64,000 bases of DNA from Chiridota heheva (Eukaryota; Echinodermata; Holothuroidea; Apodida; Chiridotidae). The position numbers and the translations under genes are program-made. The stretch's first letter is position 1; each line of letters begins with the position of its first letter. The stretch lies in NCBI GenBank assembly GCA_020152595.1, contig JAIGNY010000077.1, positions 1-64,000 of the forward strand. The letters are read 5' to 3'. This document shows, piece after piece, positions 24,939-34,500 of the stretch. The notes beneath the pieces are model-generated. The model had not been told where the DNA came from and did not search any database. It saw only the letters and a program-made list of their open reading frames with translations.

Positions 24939-25084
24939 GAGTGAGGTGGTACAGAGGTATTATGGAGGTCAGGGCTTGGCTGGTTACTGCGTTTTTTAGG
25001 TTCGGTTAGAAGTGCGTTAGAATCAGGTCGTGTGACCAGATTGCATATTATAGCATGGAAGGTAAGGTATAACTTGAAGTAAAT
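24939..25084. repeat. Inverted terminal repeat of copy 1, right
   Basis: Complement of 17,352-17,488, continuing to the end ggtataacttgaagtaaat at 25,084. Confidence 0.9.
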
Positions 25085-25286
25085 ACACACAATACACGCA
25101 TTGTATGTGTATAGGCTAGGCCTACGTACGGTCAGTCGGAGATTAGTAATATCACCGTCCAATTTGACACTCCACAAAATTTTAATAATATAAATTAGAA
25201 TAGGAATTTAAGTCGATTATAAGAGCAGCAAAAAAATTCATCAGTTGATACCAAAATTGCTACATGTCACCAGTCCTTTAACATCA
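25085..25286. other. Spacer between the two DIRS-like copies
   Basis: About 200 bp of ordinary AT-rich sequence beginning with a short ACACA-rich stretch. Nothing recognised. Confidence 0.5.
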
Positions 25287-25816
25287 ATATATTGAGACTT
25301 ATACTTACCCTCCATGCTATAAATATGCAATTTGGTTTCATGACCAGATTCTAATGCACTTCTAGCCAACCTTAAGAACTATAGTTACCTACCCAAACCT
25401 GACCTCCAGTTTACCTCTCTAATCCCTCACTTAACATTCCACCAAGGCCTAAACGAGAGGGGAGGCAGGCAGGATTCATGGAAGGTAAGTATAACTCTCA
25501 TAAATATCCCAGCTACTCAAAGCGGGATAAATTTACTTCCAGTTATATCTTACCTTCCATGATATAAATATGCAATCGGATTGCAACCGAGGATCGAAAG
25601 GAGGGAAATTCAGGTCCGGAGCCCACCAGGGCTGGCCCTACTACCCAAACCAGTTTTCCTACTTAAAGGACAAGCTTCCCCATTCTCTTAAGAATGTAAA
25701 ACCTCTTCATAGTAATTACTAGACTATAGTAAGTTACGCTTAGTTATGAAAAACAGAACAGGGAATACCTGTTAGTAATAACTGATGTCAACGTAGCATG
25801 CACACGTCTACCCCTC

Positions 25817-26104
25817 TTATGTCTCCCACTTGGTTCTCTGGACAATCCTATGCTCCCTCCAAGCCGCCTCATCCCAGTCACTGCATAGTGTACAGGGGTT
25901 TGCTTCACAGCATAATCTGCATGCATAGCATGTGCTGTGTATATCCCCGGGCTGTAGCTTGATGAAGCTCTTGCATGCAATACATTGTAGGATATCTGGG
26001 GTGCGTGTAGCACCTGACAACCTATTAGCCGTGTCCATGATCTCTGTGTTAGTTTTGTGGAAACGTTTACATATGACGTAGACTGCATGTGACGTTGTCC
26101 CCAA
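25817..26104 (-). CDS. gag-like Cys-rich open frame of copy 2
   Basis: 95 codons. Two Cys clusters: CIACKSFIKLQPGDIHSTC and CYACRLCCEANPCTLCSDW, followed by DEAAWREH. The pattern H-x2-C-x2-CR-x2-C, then C-x2-C-x2-W, resembles the Cys-rich motif near the end of ORF1 (gag-like) proteins of animal DIRS elements, as I recall that family. It is short and probably the remnant of a longer ORF1. Presence in both copies supports past coding function. Confidence 0.5.
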   Translation of the reverse strand: MGTTSHAVYVICKRFHKTNTEIMDTANRLSGATRTPDILQCIACKSFIKLQPGDIHSTCYACRLCCEANPCTLCSDWDEAAWREHRIVQRTKWET

Positions 26105-27100
26105 CAGTCACCACGGGTGGAGCTGTATAGTAAGCGTTTACTTGTGTGAGAAAAATTAACTTGTGTTACGTTGATTTATGCTATCATAGCCATGTATGTT
26201 GTATGAGCCATTAACTGTTTACTTCTATTCACCACGAAGCTAGTGGCTACGTGTGGGGAACTGCCGTACTCAGTACGCGTCCCTGTTAGAATAACAATAA
26301 GTACTATAGAGCCGTTTTATGGACCCGTTCTATGGAGCCGTATGGACCAGTAACGCTGTACTATGGAGCCCCATGGACCCATACGGAGCCGCATAAACCT
26401 GTAAAGCCTGTTATATTAACCCGTAGGGCCGTGTTATGAATCCGTATGGACCTGTGAAAATCTTAATACGGGGGCCATAAAAACCCTTAGGTGTAACTGT
26501 ACGGCTCAAACTGAGCGCCATGGGTCACTTTTGACTACTTAAAACGCCACTACTCGTGGTCAGTCCAGTCCCAGCTTGAAACCGTGACCCACAGTGGTAT
26601 TAAAAGTAACACTCACCACTACTTATAAACCAACAGCTCAGATCGAGAGCCGTGACCTATTAGTATTATATGTGTTTATATGTATGTCCCGTCGTTAAAC
26701 GCAACACACTACACAACTTACATCAAACTCCCCCAACAGGAGTTTGATGCAGTCAAAGAACACTAGTACAAGACAAGCCACAGCAATTTAGAAAGTGCTC
26801 AAACACAAGAAAGTGCTCAAATAAAATAATCTGAGATTATTGTAAACCCGAAAAATATGCAAAAAAGCACATTTTTGATATCGCGGGAGGAAAACGCTAG
26901 CCACAACACCTTGGTGTCTATGGAGAGAAAATGAAACAGTGAATTCTTTAAAAAAGGGGGCACAAGGAGTACCTCACCAGGGTCCCTCCTGCACACCCAC
27001 AAACGAGCACTTAAATATAAAACTGATTAGTCTTAAAACAGTGCTAGACTTATTACCTCACGCTATGCTTAGTAACATATAATAAATCATAGGTCCTCTT
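26105..27100. other. Interior of copy 2, non-coding
   Basis: 26,310-26,480 is the degenerate GGACCCGTA array. 26,480-27,100 shows no reading frame or match to copy 1 by eye. Confidence 0.5.
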
Positions 27101-27771
27101 GTACTCTCCTTGGAGAGTGTGGCAGCTGATTCCACAGTCATCCTGTGGTGACATCCGACTCTTGCGCATACGCCGACAACAATTGAAGTTAGTGGCCTAA
27201 TGCATAGGAGAACCCGTGTTGAAAATATCCTAACATGAAACATATATGTACCATATAACATTAGGCTCTCCTCGTAGTGGGCGTGGGGACTAAGCTGAAA
27301 TCAACTCTACCCGAGTGAAAGTAGAACCTAGTCCAAAAGTTGCTCTGCGGCACAAAGCCTCTCGCCACAGGAGTAAAAAACTCCAGAGCCAGTTTTGTAC
27401 GGAGGCGAAGAAAATCCTATCCATAACTAGTGTAAACTGTATGGAGAAGTCCTGCAAGTCAGACGGCAATTTTTCTCTGAGCTGAAGGCCACCTCATCTT
27501 ACCTCAGATGACTAGAAAAAATTGTAGAAAAAGCCAAACCAGTGGTAAACCTTCACGGTTGGAGCTGTGAAGAGAAAGTGGTAAAGAAAAAGTGAAATTA
27601 GAGTCAAATTTTCAGACCAGTTCCCAGCCTGAAGAAAAATGAGGATTAGAGAGGTAAACTAGAGGTCAAGGCTGGGTAGGTATCTATAGTTTTTAAGGTT
27701 GGCTAGAAGTGCATTAGAATCAGGTCATGAGAATTTATAGCATGGAAGGTAAGATATAACTTGAAGTAAAT

Positions 27772-28735
27772 ATGAGTTTTAAGTACTTCAACCAAACAAC
27801 TGCTAGGGGAATTTTCCCTTTGTTACCCAACCAATCAACTGCATATTTGTTTGGAAAATTTGTGGGAAGCAATGCGCACGCGTATTCCTTCATGTATAAC
27901 GCATAAGTGATACGTGTGTTTAAAAGGATTTGTCTATACGCTTGGTCTCATACCGTCCGTAAATTGTGCAGACGGCCAATATTTCCCAAGTATTTAATTG
28001 GTCGATAAGATTCCTCCCAGTATACAATTGGTCCATTATGGACATTATCTAAATTAATTTTCCAAAATTCCAGATTTGAAAAGGTCTATTATCCAGCAGG
28101 GCTCTCTAAGAATAACTGAAATAGGCCATGCCCACCTTAGCAACGCGGTAAATAGGTGGGGCAAACAAACCTCAGTCCACAATCATGCATGACCAACGCA
28201 TTGACATTTGGATGTTCATGTGGCCTGCCGCAAGCTTTGATCCATTTATGGCACTTCTCTGGATATTGTATTGACTGCATAAGCGTGCGGCGCTAGATAG
28301 CTGTACTGTACCATTACCGTGTAGGATGTTTGCCCCACTTAGTAATGCAGATTTTGTTGCTAGGCAAATTCATACAGTGATTGGTTGAAAAAGCTGTCAA
28401 TCACTTAACTTAGAGAGGTTAATTACCTGCCAGGGCAGGACACCCATGATAATTGAACCAGCAATCTGTTCTAAATAACAGATTCCTGATTAAACATTCC
28501 ATCTAGAAATCTAGATACTGTAACAATGTGATATAGGACTGGATGTGACGTTTGATAGTCGGATCATTCTGAAAACTAAAGCTGTTTACAAAAGATGCAT
28601 TTATTTAAACAGCCAAGAAAATAATCCATATTTACTTTGCCACTCTGCTGTGAAATCAAGTCGTAAAATATACCAATAAATTTCAAATATTACCAAAGAG
28701 ATTCAAAATTCAAGGTAGAGTTACAAAACATTTGA
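27772..28735. other. Intergenic; one probable MITE-like inverted repeat
   Basis: 28,127-28,368 has imperfect inverted ends (cttagcaacgcgg ... ggtggggcaaaca against tgtttgccccacttag ... gttgctagg). The remainder holds nothing recognised. Confidence 0.45.
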
Positions 28736-28814
28736 ATGTGTGACACCACACACCCCCCCCCCCTCCACCCCCCAAAAAGGTTACAAATCATAGCTGTGCT
28801 TCATTTCACGTCCT

Positions 28815-29240
28815 CACGCCAAATTGATGAATATAGGTACAAGTGGCCAAGCCGCACTTGCCAGCCTTCACAATCAAAGTCCTCTTTGCCTTTTCTATGC
28901 AGTACTCCTAGCATAATTCCATGCCAAATTTTGAATTTGGACACATGTGGCCAAGCAGCACTTGCCAGCCTTCACAATCAAAGTCCTCTTTGCCTTTTCT
29001 ATGTGGCATTCCTAGTTTATTCCACACCAAATTGACGAATCTGGATATAAGTGACCAAGCCATGCTTGCCAGCCTTCACAATCAAAGTTCTCATTGTCCT
29101 TTTCATGCAGAATTCCTAGACTTATTCCATGCCAAATTGACATATTTGGGTTCAAAGTGACCAAGCCATGCCTCCCAGTTTTCACAATCAAGTCCTCATT
29201 GTCCTTTCCATGCAGAATTCCTAGGGTTATTCCACCACCT
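28815..29240. repeat. About 110-bp tandem repeat, four units
   Basis: Each unit carries gtggccaagccgcacttgcc, agccttcacaatcaaagtcc and tccatgccaaattga with small changes. Overlapping ORFs on the plus strand follow the repeat and are not treated as genes. Confidence 0.88.
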
Positions 29241-29419
29241 CAGAATCGGAGGTTAAATCCAGGTCCCACAGCTGCACTGCCATGAGATGGGAGGGTCAGT
29301 CTAAAACCCCCATCCCCTTCCTCATCCCCCTGCAACAAAAAAAAATAACATTATTCAGACAAATGCAAAGTGATTTTAGACATGAATTGTTCAATAGAGA
29401 GACAAAGTGGGTTATATTT

Positions 29420-29972
29420 AAAGGAATATTCCCGTGAATTTTTATTTTCTATAGGACTATTAAATTAAAGAAACAATTTAGTGTAAAAATCATGTTGATA
29501 TCTATTTCCATTTAGGAGTTATTGCATTTCAAAGATTGTGGGAGTGAGTTGAAATGTGACCTCACAGTGTAAAATGTTTTTTATGAAGACAGATTCAAGA
29601 CAATTCTGATGTATTTCATAAAACAAACAAATATTTTTTTTTACTTAGAGTGTAAGGTTTAAAGACAGATGGCAAAATCAGTCTTATAAAGTGTATTTAT
29701 ACCCCATTTCAATAAATACAAAAAAATTCTTCCAGTAATTTAGAAAAGGCATTTAATTGTCAAAGAAATACACAAAACTTGTCCTGGATTTGCCTTTATG
29801 ATATCACACTGTACACTGTGAGGTCACTTTTCAACCCACTCGTGTAATTTTGAAATGCAATGATTCCTAAATGGAAAAAGATATCAAGATAATTTATAAA
29901 CCAAATTGTTTCTTTCATAGTCCTCTATCATATGTTTGAAAATGAACAAGAATATTCCTTGAAACCATTTAA
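29420..29972. mobile_element. Foldback MITE with about 150-bp inverted ends
   Basis: The left arm (aaaggaatattc ... aagaaacaattt ... tttccatttaggagttattg ... gtgacctcacagtgt) pairs with the right arm at 29,815-29,972. A related single arm sits at 14,215-14,362. No coding capacity. Confidence 0.8.
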
Positions 29973-30261
29973 GCTCGAGCTGTTTTCCATATAAGGAGAT
30001 CTTCAATCTATCTCAATTGTGTCATAACAAAAATACGTTTCATTGAACTCTACCCCTAAGATTCCGTGGCTTACAATCAATGGATGAGCTACAAATCATT
30101 CATCAAACAGAAAATCTGCTAAAAGACACGCAAGGCTTCAAACACGGAGATGTAAACAAATATTGATGTATAAACGAGACCTGACCACCTGTTCCTCTGT
30201 ACCGGTACTTGACAGGTTAATATATAACCAACTTTACAAAAGCTCTTGGTTATAAATATAA

Positions 30262-30575
30262 AACAAGTGTCTATTTATTGATAATCATATCTTTGAAAAA
30301 CTACTTCAGTATTTATAAGAAATAATTATGATTAATTTGAACAATCGTATCAAAGGTTTACAGTACCAAAACGTGCAGGAAAAGTGTGTATGAATATTCT
30401 TGGAAAAATCCAAGGGAATGTTGAAATAACACAGGTCTAATTTTTGATAATCGTATTTTTTTAAATTACTTCAGTATTCATAAGAAAGAAGTATGATTAA
30501 CTTGAACAATCGTATCAAAGGTTTTCAGTATTAAAACGTGCAGGAAAAGTGTGTTCAAATATTCTTGAGACTCAA
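30262..30575. repeat. Direct duplication, two units of about 165 bp
   Basis: Both units share acttcagtatt, gaacaatcgtatcaaaggtt and aaaacgtgcaggaaaagtgt. Confidence 0.85.
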
Positions 30576-30979
30576 GGAAATTTTATGAGAAAAACAAAAA
30601 GAGTGTTTAGAAGCATATTTTTAAAATTTTATGTCGGGAAGAAAATACCCCACCATCGGCATGGCATATCCAGGCATGCATTATGAAATATTTGTTGCTC
30701 TCAATAAAAGAAGTTTTAACTTGCTGAAGCTGCAATCCCTGTAATCCACTTAATCAACCCTTTCACAACACGGGGGTTCAAAACGTGACTGCAATTTTTC
30801 ATAACTTTTTTTTTCAAATTAATTTTCACAGCTTTCCTTTCGTTTTCTATCACTACAAGTTTGGTTTATATGAATGTTAAGATAATAAACTGTTAAATAA
30901 AAGATTCAAAATAAAGAAAATATTGACATAAATATGCAAATTTGCAAAATGTAGGCAAAATTAGAGAAAAATGGGCTTC

Positions 30980-31375
30980 TTGCATGGCACCTACTAATTT
31001 AGCAAAGTTCAACCCTTCCTCAAGGGAGAGGGGGCTTCTTACATGGCACCAACCAATTTAGCAAAGTTCAACCCTCCTCAGGGGCTTGGGGATTTTAGCA
31101 TGGAACCTACCAATTTAGCAAAGTTCAAGCCTCCCTCAGGGGGCTTGGGGATTTTAGCATGGTACTTACCAATTTAGCAAAGTTCAAGCCTCCCTGGTAG
31201 GGGGAGAGGGGGTGGGCTTTAGCATAGTACCTACCAATTTAAAATGGCACCTACCAATTTAGCAAAGTACCTACCAATTCAGCCTACCTTCAGGGAGGAG
31301 GGGGCTTTAATCTTTTAGCATGGTACCTACCAATTTAGCAAAGTTTCAAGCCTCCCTCAGGGGGCTTGGGACTTC
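30980..31375. repeat. About 60-bp minisatellite derived from the end of CDK11
   Basis: Units carry ctaccaatttagcaaagttc, aagcctccctcagggggctt and ggggattttagcatggta. The reverse complement of the central block is the last coding segment of CDK11 (KPPEGGL and stop). Six or more units, some truncated. Confidence 0.88.
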
Positions 31376-31518
31376 TCTTTGTAGTTCTTGATTGTTCGCT
31401 CTTGGCCGGCCATGTGGGAAACATAGATTCGTCGATGGGTAATGGTGACTCCGAAAAATACTCATGATCCAAACCCTTCTCTGCTGAACACCTTCTCGTT
31501 GGGTTGTACGTTAAAAAT
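31335..31518 (-). CDS. CDK11: CDK11 exon k, last visible coding exon and stop
   Basis: Encodes 60 residues after the split Lys: [20 protein letters not shown], then [18 protein letters not shown] and [12 protein letters not shown] followed by TAA. The acceptor is caacag. Vertebrate proteins have about 35 more residues after PPEGGL; here the frame stops within three codons because the sequence runs into a minisatellite made from the same bases. A further 3' exon is not visible but cannot be excluded. Confidence 0.93.
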
Positions 31519-34500
31519 CTGTTGAGTAGAGCAGGAAATATAATTCACAAGAACTTTTTATTTTTGGTGCCCCTAAACTTTAAATGGTTTATGGACAGAT
31601 AGAGAGACCAGACCTAGTAAAAATCTCCAGTTCTAGTGGTTATAACTGCAGGAAAAATGGGGATTCGCAGGAAGAAGTAAAAAATGTTTTTTTCACTAGA
31701 TTTCTTAAATAAGCAACAGCATATGTAGTAAACATGTGCTCTAAAACATCCCCCATATTAGTGTCAGATGAATAATACATTACATTGCAAAAGAGGGAAG
31801 CATATAAAGATGTATTTACTATATTAATATTATTTCTGTCACGTTATTCTGTGGGAAGATTTTTGACACCTTTACTCACAACCATGACAATTTTATAATT
31901 AATTCCAACTCGAGCTAAATGGACCACCCATAAAAAATTCAAAAATACAAATCTTTTATAAATTGACTATTTTACAGCTTCTTCAAATTTTCATGTCTTA
32001 ATAGAAAAATTTCTACAAAATAATTTCTACAAAATTTGCATTTTTTTAATCCTCCGGCACTGTTTTTTGTAGTGAAGTTGCTGCTTCTGGCAAAATGTTT
32101 TTGGACCATTTCCTCTCCATCACCTTCCCATCCTGCAATGCTCCCCAACCCCTCATTACAATCTATTGTATTCTTAAACATTTAATCAGAATCAACAATT
32201 AAATAAATTTAAAAAAATTAATAACTGTAAATGTTTGTCACAAGGAGGCACAATTTGTTATATTCCCCCTCCTAATCCATTCCACATAGGTTATTTGTAT
32301 TTGTTATTGTTGGGTTTAGGGAGTGGATTCCTTGGTATGTAATTTATGTGCTATACAAGCTGCTCTTCGCCCAAGACAAGGGGCTCTATTAAGCGGGAAA
32401 TTTCAGTATAAAATGCTGTGCAAGATTTTCCTAGGGTCAGATTTAACCCATTTGCCAAGGGATTGTTTGGCCAAATTATGACCACTGTGAAGTGAGTTTC
32501 TATAATGTTATTGTGCAGTGTAGCACATTGGTGTGTGGTGGACAATAACCAGGTATATTTGTAAAAGGAGTTGCAGGCCTAATGAAGACCTGTGAGTGTC
32601 TTAGTGTGTTCTATCATTATTTTAACAAATTATTATTTCTCCTTAGCTAGTTGGACAACTGCGGGTGTGAATGTATTAGTTGTAATCTTGGTAGAGTCTT
32701 AACCTGAGGGGACTACAGGGTCCGTCCATGTTTTGGGCATTTTGATGATGTATGGAGGCACTGAGGGGTACACCTGATGGGTGCGGCAAATATAGCATTG
32801 AGAACTTTGTGATAAACGGGCAATTATTGTGATAGTATTATAACAATAATTGTTGCATAACTGGGTATGAATATGGGTATGATTATGAATATGGGTATAT
32901 TGAATATGAGTATAGGTGTGAATATGAATATGGGTATATTGAAAATGAGTATGGGTATATTGAAAATGAGTATGGGTATATTGAATATGAGTATGGGTAT
33001 GAATATGAATATGGGTATATTGAATATGAATATGGGTATGAATATGAATATGGGTATATTGAATATGAGTATGGGTATAAATATGAATATGGGTATGAAT
33101 ATGAATATGGGTATGAATATGGGTATGAATATGAATATGGGTATATTGAACGTGAATATGGATATAAATATGGGTATATTGAATATGAGTTAGAGCTGTG
33201 ACCGTTTAGCGTGTACTCGCTACACGCTCGCAAATCTTGTAAACGTTTACTAAATACTTCATTGCGAGTAATCGTTTTTCATACATTATAGGCCTAGTGT
33301 CTTGCCGTTGAAAATCAATATTCATGATTCAAATCACACACACATTCGGCTGACAAAATTCCAATCAATGATTTTTTACAAACTCTAAACCCGATTAGCA
33401 TAATCTTTTTAAATGTGCGAATCACAAATGCGCAGTAATCACCAATGAATGGGGATATTATGCACTTTGATTTCGCGAAATCTGAGTAATCTAACTTGTA
33501 AAATGCACCGCGAATGTGCAGCAGTAAACAGTGAAACTAACAATAGGCCTAACGTTAGGCCATAAGGCTTTAAATCGCAATCGAGGCCCGTTTCATCGAC
33601 CAAAAATAGGCCTCAATATGCAAGATTTTTATAGAACTTTGATGGCTATGTATGGACAAATGAGTTATGGTGTATGTTGAGTTTAAATGACATTTAAAGG
33701 AAGTTATATATTCTATCTAAACTGAATTTCCATGCATATTTTCCATAAAAATGATGATTTATATGTAAAAGTAATATTTGGAAAGCAAAACTGAATCTAT
33801 TTGGGCAATGCAGTCAGTACTTCTGCATACTAGTTATGGTTTTTTATATTGAATATGAATATGGGTATATTGAAAATGGGTATATTGAATATGAATATGG
33901 TTATATTGAATATGGGTGTATTGAATATGAATATGGGTATGAATATGAATATGGGTGTATTGAATATGAGTATGGGTATGAATATGAATATGGGTGTATT
34001 GAATATGAATATGGGTATGAATATGAATATGGGTGTATTGAACATGAATATGGGTGTATTGAATATGAATATGGGTATATTGAAAATGGGTATATTGAAT
34101 ATGAATATGGCTATATTGAATATGAATATGGGTGTATTGAATATGAATATGGCTATATTGAATATGAATATGGCTATATTGAATATGAATATGGCTATAT
34201 TGAATATGAATATGGCTATATTGAATATGAATATGGCTATATTGAATATGAATATGGCTATATTGAATATGAATATGGCTATATTGAATATGAATATGGG
34301 TATATTAAATATGAATATGGGTGTATTGAATATGAATATGGGTATATTGAAAATGGGTATATTGAATATGAATATGGCTATATTGAATATGAATATGGGT
34401 GTATTGAATATGAATATGGGTATATTGAATATGAATATGGGTATATTAAATATGAATATGGGTATATTGAATATGAATATGGCTATATTGAATATGGCTA

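Larger units (their letters stand above)
17315..25084 (-). mobile_element. DIRS-like retroelement, copy 1 (7.8 kb, CpG-rich, apparently non-autonomous)
   Basis: Ends are inverted repeats of about 137 bp with one visible length difference (17,352-17,488 and 24,939-25,075). An internal segment at 17,532-17,628 is complementary to the left end and, continuing, to the right end. This internal complementary region is diagnostic of DIRS-type tyrosine-recombinase retrotransposons. Orientation is taken from that region and from gag-like fragments, both on the minus strand. No reverse transcriptase, RNase H or recombinase frame was found in the 7.8 kb. The interior is made of duplicated segments and is far richer in CpG than the flanks. 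An alternative reading is an unusual foldback DNA transposon. Confidence 0.65.
25287..27771 (-). mobile_element. DIRS-like retroelement, copy 2 (2.5 kb, older)
   Basis: Same family and orientation as copy 1. Left repeat about 25,292-25,450, internal complementary region about 25,475-25,580, right repeat about 27,635-27,771. The outermost left end (the CCCGC stem) is missing although its complement survives at 25,505-25,530. Many CpG sites of copy 1 appear here as TpG or CpA, so it looks older. No polymerase gene. Confidence 0.65.

Noticed and set aside
17315..25084. Recent bacterial or plasmid transfer as the cause of the GC/CpG-rich block
   Set aside because: No long ORFs or bacterial signals; ends and internal layout match the neighbouring animal repeat family.
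31972..32181. Minus-strand ORF with [14 protein letters not shown] and [11 protein letters not shown], reminiscent of the CDK11 C-terminal tail
   Set aside because: It lies between exons j and k, whose junction is already exact in phase; no acceptor fits, and the similarity is loose.
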